A DNA stretch of 8,723 nt from contig CAYGFI010000186.1 in NCBI GenBank assembly GCA_964349045.1, positions 1-8,723 on the forward strand, given 5' to 3'. Source of the stretch: JACJXF01 sp964349045. GTDB lineage: Bacteria > Bacteroidota > Bacteroidia > Bacteroidales > GCA-2748055. Under the pieces are notes generated by a model. It had not been told where the DNA came from. It was given only the letters and a program-made list of their open reading frames with translations, and did not search any database. Below, in pieces: positions 1-4,397 of this stretch. Every line of letters begins with the position of its first letter. The stretch's first letter is position 1. The translations under genes and the position numbers were made by a program.

Positions 1-47
1 ACATAGTATTCACCTTCTTTGTAGATTATGTATTTAACTACTTTCAT
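1..47 (-). CDS. HicB-like antitoxin, N-terminal 15 codons only (runs off the window)
   Basis: An ATG at 47-45 on the minus strand opens a frame that stays open to the window edge and reads MKVVKYIIYKEGEYYV, the last codon being only partly present. This resembles the first beta strands of small HicB/DUF1902-type antitoxins, which often start with a K-Y-I-x-x-K-x-G-x-Y-Y-V pattern followed by a QCL motif that would lie outside the window. A purine-rich AAAAGAAAA stretch sits just before the ATG, and a TAACTTTG -7-like element lies 36 bp upstream of it. HicB proteins normally neutralise the HicA mRNA interferase, but solitary copies are common, and I cannot see whether a hicA gene is present. 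The assignment rests on a very short peptide and is tentative. Confidence 0.5.
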   Translation of the reverse strand, partial: MKVVKYIIYKEGEYY

Positions 48-83
48 TTTTCTTTTTTATCAATTGTAAATAGTTACCAAAAG

Positions 84-91
84 CAAAGTTA
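84..91 (-). promoter_or_regulatory. Possible Bacteroidota -7 element (TAACTTTG) for the left-edge gene
   Basis: The minus strand reads TAACTTTG, a full match to the Bacteroidota TAnnTTTG -7 consensus, 36 bp upstream of the ATG at 47. I find no TTTG or TTG at the expected distance (about 19-21 bp) upstream, so the -33 half is missing or weak. The orientation and distance fit the left-edge gene. Confidence 0.4.
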
Positions 92-121
92 ATTAATTTC
101 AACGATATGTGGAGTTGTTAT

Positions 122-204
122 GGGGCATTAGGCAAAGGGCAAAGAGTTCAAAGTTCAGAGTTAGGCCTTCAAACCCGATAGCTATCGGGTTCGGAGTTCA
201 GAGT
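122..204. repeat. Degenerate short repeats around a 20-bp perfect palindrome
   Basis: This spacer holds low-complexity units of the form GGCAAAGGGCAAAG followed by AGTTCAGAGTT, the latter present at 153-163 and again at 195-205. Between the two AGTTCAGAGTT copies is a perfect palindrome, AACCCGATAG/CTATCGGGTT, at 172-191. The GGGCATTAG-GCAAAG string at 123-142 is closely matched at 3879-3893, over the start of the AlbA_2 gene. The palindrome lies just downstream of the four-helix-bundle gene and could act as a bidirectional terminator, but it has no clear U-tract. Confidence 0.7.
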
Positions 205-590
205 TTTGGTGTTTTGGAATATATACTTCCTAAAATTTTCATTAGTTCTGATGATTCCTGCTTCATTTTTAGCCATTCCTGATTAGATTCGGTAGTTGCA
301 ATGATTAATCTGATCCAATAGTTTGATTCACGCACCTCTTTTAATGATATTCCAATTTTATTCGCAAAATCGGCTCTTGAAACTGCTCCCTGGGCTTCTT
401 TACCCTGTCAAATAAGATTTGATGCAATTTGACAGGGTGAATAGTTTGCCCCGGAGGAGGATGACTTTATCAGTTGATAGCTAATGACTTCGTATTCTTT
501 GCCTTTCGGTAATTTGCGAATCAAAAGGATGATATTTACAGCAAACTGAAATAATCTTTTTTGCAGCTCATTCTTATCAAAATCGTTCAT
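198..590 (-). pseudogene. Four-helix-bundle (23S rRNA intervening-sequence-type) protein, interrupted by an in-frame palindromic insertion
   Basis: The first part (590 to 408) encodes 60 residues beginning MNDFDKNELQKR and reaching SSSSGANY, then ends at an in-frame TGA at 410-408. The same frame continues beyond the stop with EAQGAVSRADFANKIGISLK, then a KEVRESNYW segment, and ends at a TGA at 200-198. These two halves together are a typical four-helix-bundle protein, a family first noted in 23S rRNA intervening sequences and common as chromosomal genes in Bacteroidota; its function is not established. Family members run almost directly from ANY into EAQGA; here 14 codons lie between them, so about 13 codons (39 nt) are extra. 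Without them the protein would be about 117 aa, the normal family size. The extra DNA is a palindrome (399-441). As it stands only helices 1-2 would be made. The gene lies 33 bp downstream of the VapC gene that ends at 624 and has no obvious promoter of its own. Confidence 0.85.
399..441. repeat. Short palindromic insertion inside the four-helix-bundle gene
   Basis: A perfect 12-bp inverted repeat, ACCCTGTCAAAT at 402-413 and ATTTGACAGGGT at 427-438, encloses a 13-nt centre. Allowing one mismatch, the arms extend to 15 bp (399-413 and 427-441). It falls exactly where the host gene departs from its family pattern, and its net length is about 39 nt, a multiple of three, so the downstream frame is kept. 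The minus-strand reading frame through it contains one TGA, located in the arm at 402-413. No clear target duplication is visible. It may be a small mobile palindrome, or the scar of a lost element. Confidence 0.8.
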
Positions 591-602
591 AGAGACGATT
601 TT
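579..602 (-). promoter_or_regulatory. Stem-loop over the start codon of the four-helix-bundle gene
   Basis: AAAATCGT at 579-586 and ACGATTTT at 595-602 form a perfect 8-bp stem with an 8-nt loop. On the minus-strand transcript the loop is CUCUAUGA, so the AUG at 590-588 lies in the loop. The stem is AT-rich and of modest stability. It could affect translation initiation, but chance is possible in AT-rich DNA. Confidence 0.4.
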
Positions 603-604
603 AC

Positions 605-660
605 TTTAACACTTCGGCTGCGCTCAGTGTAAACCTTTTTTCCCTTTAACCTTTTTCCTC
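605..660. repeat. Interspersed repeat with imperfect hairpin, overlapping the end of the VapC gene
   Basis: TTTAACACTTCGGCTGCGCTCAGTGTAAACC followed by a pyrimidine-rich CTTTTTTCCCTTTAACCTTTTTCC tract has a degraded relative at 2435-2490 (ACACTTCAACAACACTTAGTGTAAACC, then CCCCCTTTAACCTTTATCC). The ACACT and AGTGT arms (609-613 and 626-630) make an imperfect hairpin. The element supplies the last codons and the TGA of the VapC gene that ends at 624. The U-tract lies on the plus-strand side, so it is not a convincing terminator for the minus-strand operon. Confidence 0.55.
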
Positions 661-1088
661 AGAGCTGCTTCATCTTTCAAAAGATCGACTGGTTTACAAA
701 TGGCAGTGATATTCTCGATTTGCAAGAAATGGTTATCGAATGTAAAAATGGGATATCCAAGTTGTTTAGATATTGCCGCAATCCAAATATCATTTGTTGG
801 CATTGGAGTGCCATTGACTTTTAAGGTTTTGAAAATCTGAGCGAAATATTCTGCAGTTTGGTTGTCTAATTTTATAACAATAACCCGCTTTGATGAAATA
901 AAATCTCTTAATTCATTACGGTTTTTTGCTTCCTTGTTGCCCAAAACAAAGCCGGCAATTAATTCACCAAGTACAATCGGGCATAAAACAATATTACTTA
1001 CCCTTCTAATAATTTCGATTGCAAACGGATTCCCCTTTTTAAACTCTGAATAGGCATTTGTATCAATAATTATTGTTTTTATTTCCAT
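624..1088 (-). CDS. vapC: VapC-like PIN-domain ribonuclease toxin
   Basis: This 154-aa protein has the PIN-domain layout: a first strand ending in IIIDTNAY with D9, the conserved E42 in VLGELIAGF, D100 in the TNDIWIAAIS motif, and D118 in the TFDNHF motif. In this family these acidic residues hold the metal ion of an endoribonuclease that cuts tRNA or rRNA and is restrained by the partner antitoxin. Its ATG overlaps the last 10 bp of the upstream antitoxin gene (ATGGAAATAA), a typical translational coupling. The final residues, about KVKGKKGLH, are encoded inside an interspersed repeat that also supplies the stop codon, so the natural C-terminus was probably altered or extended by the repeat. 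All four catalytic positions are present, so an active toxin is expected. Naming as VapC is by domain and partner type, not by ortholog. Confidence 0.9.
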   Translation of the reverse strand: MEIKTIIIDTNAYSEFKKGNPFAIEIIRRVSNIVLCPIVLGELIAGFVLGNKEAKNRNELRDFISSKRVIVIKLDNQTAEYFAQIFKTLKVNGTPMPTNDIWIAAISKQLGYPIFTFDNHFLQIENITAICKPVDLLKDEAALRKKVKGKKGLH

Positions 1089-1354
1089 AAACCATTTTCG
1101 ATAGTTTCAAAACCCAGGCTGTTTTCAGCAAAATCCTTAGCGTCCTGATCAGTCCAGGTACCGGATAAATAATCTAAATCATGATAGTCCTCATCTTTCC
1201 CGGTAATTTTTTCTAATCCAAGAGATTTTTTGATAAGCGTAAGTACTAATATTTTCATGTCAACACCTTGCTTATCAGCCTCAAATTTTAATCTTTCAAA
1301 ANNNNNNNNNNAAATAATATTGTCCACATTTGATATTTTAATAGTCCTATCCAT
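1079..1354 (-). CDS. VapB-type antitoxin with HDLDxLxGTW C-terminus (contains assembly gap)
   Basis: The reading frame gives 91 residues, four of them unknown because of the 10-N gap. The N-terminal half (FERLKFEADKQGVDMKILVL, then IKKSLGLE) looks like a short DNA-binding ribbon or helix segment of small antitoxins. The C-terminal half carries YHDLDYLSGTW followed by an acidic DAKDFAE stretch; that HDLDxLxGTW signature is frequent in antitoxins paired with PIN toxins and is expected to wrap the toxin. It overlaps the toxin gene by 10 bp and has a good Bacteroidota promoter 29 bp upstream, so the pair is probably autoregulated from there. Both sides of the gap are in the same frame with sensible protein on each, so the gap size appears right modulo three. 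The exact residues around position 15-18 are not known. Confidence 0.85.
   Translation of the reverse strand: MDRTIKISNVDNIIXXXXFERLKFEADKQGVDMKILVLTLIKKSLGLEKITGKDEDYHDLDYLSGTWTDQDAKDFAENSLGFETIENGLWK
1302..1311. other. Assembly gap (10 N)
   Basis: Ten undetermined bases fall inside the antitoxin gene. The frame is maintained across them, so the true missing length is probably 10, or differs from it by a multiple of three. This marks the sequence as a scaffolded draft. Confidence 0.95.
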
Positions 1355-1382
1355 GGGTCAATAAATTTAAGTTTTCTAATTG

Positions 1383-1414
1383 CAAAGATAATAAACTTCT
1401 TAATGGATTTCAAA
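1383..1414 (-). promoter_or_regulatory. Bacteroidota-type promoter of the antitoxin-VapC operon
   Basis: On the minus strand TTTG (1414-1411) and TATCTTTG (1390-1383) are separated by 20 bp, matching the -33 TTTG and -7 TAnnTTTG elements of the primary Bacteroidota sigma factor. The -7 element ends 28 bp before the ATG at 1354, leaving a short leader. This is the best two-part promoter match in the window. Confidence 0.7.
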
Positions 1415-1610
1415 AAATACGAATTTTCAAAATACGCGGATTACAATTAACCTCGAATTTCACGAATAACTGTATATCGGATTTTTGGTTATTCATCAGA
1501 ATAGAGTTTAATTTTTATCGAAATCAGTCATTGCTGTGTTTATACTTTAACTTTTCTTTATCAGCTTTTGTATTAGTCCCATGATTCACGCTAAATTGAG
1601 AGATTTGAAT
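1415..1610. other. Spacer between the two VapC modules, with one weak hairpin
   Basis: No coding sequence is supported here. GAATAAC at 1464-1470 and GTTATTC at 1488-1494 form a 7-bp stem with a 17-nt loop. Text such as CGCGGATTAC and GAATTTCACGAATAA resembles degenerate filler; a related CACGAATTTTCA string is at 2384-2395. A weak terminator for the upstream module could be here, but no U-tract on the minus strand confirms it. Confidence 0.5.
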
Positions 1611-1982
1611 CTATTCAACACTTAATCCGATGATTCGATCGTAATGCTTTTTATTGAGGGTTTTTACCGGAAAATTATTGAATATGCAAGTTGCAGCGAT
1701 GAAGATGTCTCTAAACTCGATCATCTTATTCTTTTGTCGCAGTTGATGATAAATCTCAGCAGCTTTGCGTGCAACATCCTCATTAAAAGGTAAAACAGGT
1801 ATGTCTTCCGTCAGTATTTTTATATCATTAACTTTATTGGGCGTAAAAGCCCCCATAAGTAATTCATATAAGGTAACCGATGAGATATAAATTTGTTCAT
1901 CATCAGGAATCTGAAATAAAACTGTTTTTGTTTTGTCTTTCGCCCTCAAAAATTCAATAAAAATAGTTGTATCTACTACCAT
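1611..1982 (-). CDS. vapC: VapC-like PIN-domain ribonuclease toxin (second module)
   Basis: The protein is 123 aa from the chosen ATG. PIN signatures are MVVDTTIFIEFLR with D4, E40 in SVTLYELLMGA, and D92 in EFRDIFIAATC, followed by a TLNKKHYDRI segment in which N110 stands where other PIN domains have an acidic residue; asparagine there is common in VapC. It would act as a metal-dependent endoribonuclease toxin. An in-frame ATG five codons upstream (1997) is possible, but the ATG at 1982 follows a GGAGAG Shine-Dalgarno-like sequence at 7 nt spacing and overlaps the antitoxin stop by 7 bp (ATGGTAG), the usual arrangement. The two VapC proteins of this window differ greatly in sequence, so they are not a recent tandem duplication. 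Confidence 0.9.
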   Translation of the reverse strand: MVVDTTIFIEFLRAKDKTKTVLFQIPDDEQIYISSVTLYELLMGAFTPNKVNDIKILTEDIPVLPFNEDVARKAAEIYHQLRQKNKMIEFRDIFIAATCIFNNFPVKTLNKKHYDRIIGLSVE

Positions 1983-2200
1983 TCCTGGACTCTCCATTTA
2001 TTAAACAATTTTTGGTTCTCATCAAATATTTTTAAATCGGAATCGGTCCAGACAGAGACATTGAGTATTTTGTTTTTGTAGGTCGTCAAAAAAAGGGGTT
2101 TATCGGTTTTTTGTTTACTCAACAAAAAATCCATAAAGTCATTCAATTCCTGTCTTGCAGTTTTATTTAACTTGTTATATTTAACCACAATCTCGTTCAT
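1976..2200 (-). CDS. Small antitoxin partner of the second VapC
   Basis: From the ATG at 2200 the product is 74 aa, beginning MNEIVVKYNKLNKTARQELN. The N-terminal half with NKTARQELNDFMDFLLSKQK is a helical segment typical of DUF2281-type antitoxins found next to PIN toxins, and the C-terminal SVWTDSDLKIFDENQ plus a tryptophan-ending tail (FNKWRVQEW) fits a toxin-binding extension. A longer frame starting at a TTG at 2230 adds ten residues (ILITFTQKK type) that do not look like the family, so the ATG is preferred. The gene overlaps the toxin by 7 bp. Only an imperfect -7 element (TACATTTA at 2219-2212) is visible, and it lies too close upstream to be certain. The family assignment is by pattern and is moderately sure; the antitoxin role follows from position. 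Confidence 0.8.
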   Translation of the reverse strand: MNEIVVKYNKLNKTARQELNDFMDFLLSKQKTDKPLFLTTYKNKILNVSVWTDSDLKIFDENQKLFNKWRVQEW

Positions 2201-2481
2201 CTTTTTTTGTGTAAATGTAATTAATATCAATTGTATTTTAAGGAATTAATCAAAAGGGATATATCAAATTTTGTTGGCACAGTGTTTCATGTAGTAAATA
2301 ATCGTGGTGCTTTTTGTTGTACCCCGTAGTACTCGTGCAACTTTTTATTTCCAGTCGTCGGCTCATGTATAAAAACAAATTGTCACGAATTTTCATTGGT
2401 TAGGGAGATTCCTGTTTTCACTTTTAACCTTTTCTTAAACACTTCAACAACACTTAGTGTAAACCGTACTTCCCCCTTTAA

Positions 2482-2530
2482 CCTTTATCCTCCCGCTGAG
2501 CGGGATCTCCGCTTCGCTTCGATTTAACCT
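2482..2530 (+). repeat. 49-bp repeat, copy 1 (inverted relative to 3921-3969)
   Basis: The sequence from CCTTTATCCTCCCGC to CGATTTAACCT is identical, as reverse complement, to 3921-3969 over 49 bp. It contains a strong small hairpin TCCCGC-TGA-GCGGGA (2491-2505) and a CGCTTCGCTTCGAT tail. It lies about 175 bp downstream of the AlbA_2 gene stop. The exact identity of two copies in AT-rich, decaying surroundings suggests recent movement, gene conversion, or a high-copy genomic repeat. Confidence 0.9.
2491..2505. terminator. Terminator-like hairpin in the 49-bp repeat
   Basis: TCCCGC and GCGGGA arms around a TGA loop form a GC-rich 6-bp stem, stable for its size, downstream of the AlbA_2 gene. 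The following minus-strand sequence (AGGATAAAGG) lacks a U-tract, so efficient intrinsic termination is doubtful. The same hairpin is present at 3946-3960. Confidence 0.3.
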
Positions 2531-2682
2531 TTATCCTTATTCACAGCTTCGCCCCGTCAGTCACAGGATTCGGTCTGCCTGATGAGAGGTTATGTCTTTA
2601 AATAAAAAAAACAAAGGTAGAAATTTTTTTGCTGATGCCGGGAGGGATGGGGATTAAATTTTGGGGTTTGAAGGAGTGGGGG

Positions 2683-2702
2683 GTAGGGAGTAGGGAGTAG
2701 GG
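2683..2702. repeat. GGGAGTA tandem run downstream of the AlbA_2 gene
   Basis: Nearly three copies of a 7-bp GTAGGGA unit abut the AlbA_2 stop codon. The same 15-bp string GTAGGGAGTAGGGAG recurs at 3971-3985 in the same orientation beyond the gene's 5' end, so the gene is enclosed by direct copies of this run. Confidence 0.8.
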
Positions 2703-2704
2703 GT

Positions 2705-3883
2705 TCATCGTCTTTTGGGTTTAAGTTTCACCCTTGAAATAGCTAACCGAAACATTCCTCCTTCGAATGAAAAAACAGGCTCTTCCAGTCCTGCCACGGA
2801 ACATTCATCTATTATCTTCAATGTTCCTCCACCCCAGTTTTCGAACAAACCTGCTAAGTAAAATACTTTTGAAAGTAATTTATTACCTGGTTTTGATGGA
2901 TGGATGTGTCTTAAGCCTTCAATGGTAACCGATGGAGTAAATAAATGTCCGGGATTATAAAATGAAACTGATGATGGTCTTATTTCAATGGTGCTTTTTA
3001 TGCCTTGCCGGTAGTCGCGGTGAACAATCATATTCACTAATGCTTCTTTTAGCGCGGCAACGGGTATTTCATAATTTTCAACCGTTTGATCTTTTTGTTT
3101 GGTAACTTCCTTAGAGATGCTGTTTAACAAAAGGATCATGGCCTGTTTATAATTGTAAAACAGGTTTCCTCCGTATTGTTGTTCGTTTTGAATATGATCA
3201 TACTGTTTATCAGCATCAAAAACCCCGGCTTTTATTTCATAATGCTGATCGAAAAATTTTGAGGGTTCTTTCCCGAAAAGTAAAATTGCTGCATTGCTAA
3301 TGCCTTTACCAGACATTAATTCAAGCTTTTGCAGCACTTCCTCTATTGGGGATACCAAACTGATATTTAAATTCCGGTTAGTGTTGGCAGTATTAACAAA
3401 TTCGTAAACGGCATCTGTATCAAGATCTGTCAATCCGGCCTTTTTCTGGACCAGGTAATCAAAACCATACCCATTATACCGCTGCAATAATAACATCTCA
3501 TAATAGTTCCTGTCTGTGCGTTGCGTGGTAGTTCCAACCCGAATAAAAGGTCTGCCGTATGCCAGGTGTGGCTTAAGAGGGCTTTCTTCAATGGAAACTA
3601 CAGCACATAGTTTTCCTCCAATTTCTGCTTTTACGACAGATGGATAGAGTTTTGGTTCGGTATTTAATGCAATGCTATTGGCAATGTTCCTTAAAGTATC
3701 ATCAGTAATTTGCTGGCCGGTTAAACTTCCTGAATCACTAATCCCAAAAAACACAGTTCCACCCTGTGTATTGGCAAAAGCACAGATTGTTTCAGTAGCT
3801 TCACGCAACTCTGATGTTGATTTTTTAAATTCAACAACCTCGGATTCGCCACCTGAAATAATATGTAGGTAATCGATGGGCAT
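2705..3883 (-). CDS. AlbA_2 / HATPase_c_4 domain protein (RecG-related putative transcriptional regulator type)
   Basis: The 392-aa product begins MPIDYLHIISGGESEVVEFK; E14 and the VEFKKS start, followed by ETICAFANTQGGTVFFGISD, mark an AlbA_2 domain at about residues 12-130 (formerly called Schlafen AAA_4). Residues about 270-385 form a GHKL-like HATPase_c_4 region, with the helix AALKEALVNMIVHRDY carrying E280, N284 and the HRDY motif, and GNKLLSKVF plus WGGGTLKII further on. Relatives usually continue into a C-terminal winged-helix DNA-binding domain; here the protein ends about 15 residues after the HATPase region (KLKPKRR) directly against a GGGAGTA run, so that domain appears to be missing. 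The function of these proteins is poorly established, with regulatory or defence roles proposed. The gene stands alone between repeats. The ATG sits in a repeat-like GGGCATTAGGGCAAAG string only 5 bp from a TATCTTTG element. Confidence 0.85.
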   Translation of the reverse strand: MPIDYLHIISGGESEVVEFKKSTSELREATETICAFANTQGGTVFFGISDSGSLTGQQITDDTLRNIANSIALNTEPKLYPSVVKAEIGGKLCAVVSIEESPLKPHLAYGRPFIRVGTTTQRTDRNYYEMLLLQRYNGYGFDYLVQKKAGLTDLDTDAVYEFVNTANTNRNLNISLVSPIEEVLQKLELMSGKGISNAAILLFGKEPSKFFDQHYEIKAGVFDADKQYDHIQNEQQYGGNLFYNYKQAMILLLNSISKEVTKQKDQTVENYEIPVAALKEALVNMIVHRDYRQGIKSTIEIRPSSVSFYNPGHLFTPSVTIEGLRHIHPSKPGNKLLSKVFYLAGLFENWGGGTLKIIDECSVAGLEEPVFSFEGGMFRLAISRVKLKPKRR

Positions 3884-3888
3884 TAGGG

Positions 3889-3896
3889 CAAAGATA
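3889..3896 (-). promoter_or_regulatory. -7-like TATCTTTG immediately before the AlbA_2 start codon
   Basis: The minus strand reads TATCTTTG-CCCTA-ATG. This is a full match to TAnnTTTG, but no TTTG lies 19-21 bp upstream in the pyrimidine-rich tract. If used, transcription would begin at or within a few bases of the ATG, giving a leaderless or nearly leaderless mRNA. It may equally be a coincidence of the TTTGCCC-type repeat. Confidence 0.3.
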
Positions 3897-3920
3897 GGGA
3901 AAAAAGGGGAAAAGGGAAAG

Positions 3921-3969
3921 AGGTTAAATCGAAGCGAAGCGGAGATCCCGCTCAGCGGGAGGATAAAGG
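3921..3969 (-). repeat. 49-bp repeat, copy 2 (inverted relative to 2482-2530)
   Basis: This is the exact reverse complement of 2482-2530 and lies 37 bp upstream of the AlbA_2 start. It includes the TCCCGC-TCA-GCGGGA hairpin at 3946-3960. A decayed part copy, AAATCGGAGTGAAGTGGAG at 4036-4054, matches the AAATCGAAGCGAAGCGGAG section (3926-3944) at 16 of 19 positions. Confidence 0.9.
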
Positions 3970-4061
3970 AGTAGGGAGTAGGGAGAAAGGAGTAGGGAGA
4001 AGTGAGAGGAGAGAAGGTGAGAAGTGAGAGGGGAGAAATCGGAGTGAAGTGGAGTTGGGAG
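3969..4061. repeat. Purine-rich degenerate tandem array (GGAGTAGGGAGA-type)
   Basis: About 90 bp of nearly uninterrupted purines on the plus strand, built from AGTAGGGAG, AAGTGAGAGG and GAGAAGGTGAG units, ends in the decayed copy of the 49-bp repeat. Translated in other frames it gives only low-complexity serine/leucine/proline text, so the open frame here (3952-4137, minus) is not a gene. Such strand-asymmetric tracts can form triplex DNA and are prone to slippage. Confidence 0.75.
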
Positions 4062-4069
4062 TCTCAATG

Positions 4070-4378
4070 TCATCTGTTAATAATTTTCCAGTGGTCGCCT
4101 TTTGCAGGGCCGATACGTTTGATGTAATCCTGTTCACCGACCTTAGTTGTTAATTCGGCAGTAAAAACAGTTACCATAAATCCATCGGATATATTACTGA
4201 ATTCAGGCAGGGGCAGCTTTGCCTGATTAAAATAATCTATAATACGGCGAATTCCCGAACCATATTTTTCAATGAGCCCAGGGCTTTTGCAAAAACCGGC
4301 AATTAGCTTATTCCGTGGTGTTGATTTGTACCTGTTTGAAAGTAAATCGTTTACAGTAATACTTTCGGGTAATTTATA
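4070..4378 (-). pseudogene. C-terminal remnant of a second AlbA_2/HATPase_c_4-type protein, internally deleted
   Basis: A minus-strand frame without a plausible start is open from 4378 to a TGA at 4072-4070 (102 residues). It reads KLPESITVNDLLSNRYKS, then PRNKLIAGFCKSPGLIEKYG and SGIRRIIDYF, the typical end of the HATPase_c_4 region in AlbA_2 proteins. After FMVTVFTAELTTKVGEQ it goes straight to DYIKRIGPAKGDHW, which is the final strand of the C-terminal winged helix in relatives (pattern IKRxGPAKGGHWxI). Most of the winged helix is therefore deleted, and everything before KLPES is missing, with a stop codon one residue upstream of YKLPES. The remnant overlaps in domain content with the neighbouring AlbA_2 gene and differs from it in sequence, so it is a separate paralogue, not the broken-off end of that gene. 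It begins only 19 bp after the HEPN stop codon. Confidence 0.8.
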
Positions 4379-4397
4379 TTACTTCGTCAATATTTTT

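Larger units (their letters stand above)
2201..2704. other. Non-coding 0.5-kb spacer with repeats
   Basis: No gene is supported. From right to left the spacer contains a purine tandem run (2683-2702), an AT-rich piece with a lone TACCTTTG (-7-like, minus strand, 2619-2612) that has no downstream gene at a sensible distance, the 49-bp repeat (2482-2530), a degraded copy of the 605-660 repeat (2435-2478), and an imperfect GTTGTAC/GTGCAAC hairpin at about 2317-2342. A 38-codon minus-strand frame at 2366-2250 shows no family resemblance. Confidence 0.7.

Noticed and set aside
122..204. Short repeats read as a CRISPR array
   Set aside because: Units are degenerate, much shorter than CRISPR repeats, and not separated by uniform spacers; there are no cas genes.
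402..438. UGA next to a hairpin read as a selenocysteine (SECIS-type) signal
   Set aside because: The UGA lies inside one arm of the palindrome rather than just upstream of a stem-loop, the family has no cysteine or selenocysteine at this point, and the surrounding 13 codons are not part of the family pattern.
408..590. Reassignment of TGA to a sense codon to rescue the four-helix-bundle gene
   Set aside because: Other genes here, such as the VapC gene at 1088-624 and the AlbA_2 gene at 3883-2705, end in TGA, so TGA appears to be a normal stop.
2250..2366. 38-codon minus-strand frame beginning MSRRLEIKSC in the large spacer
   Set aside because: No recognisable motif, no ribosome binding site and no promoter at a sensible distance; length is within chance.
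2482..2530. The 49-bp inverted repeats taken as the ends of an insertion sequence
   Set aside because: The enclosed gene is an AlbA_2-type protein, not a transposase, and no target duplication is visible outside the repeats.
2612..2619. TACCTTTG, a full match to the -7 consensus on the minus strand
   Set aside because: There is no TTTG at the -33 distance, and the next minus-strand gene starts about 400 bp downstream beyond several repeats.
3952..4137. 61-codon minus-strand open frame
   Set aside because: It is the wrong frame of the AlbA_2-type remnant joined to purine-repeat DNA, giving low-complexity Ser/Leu/Pro text with no family pattern.
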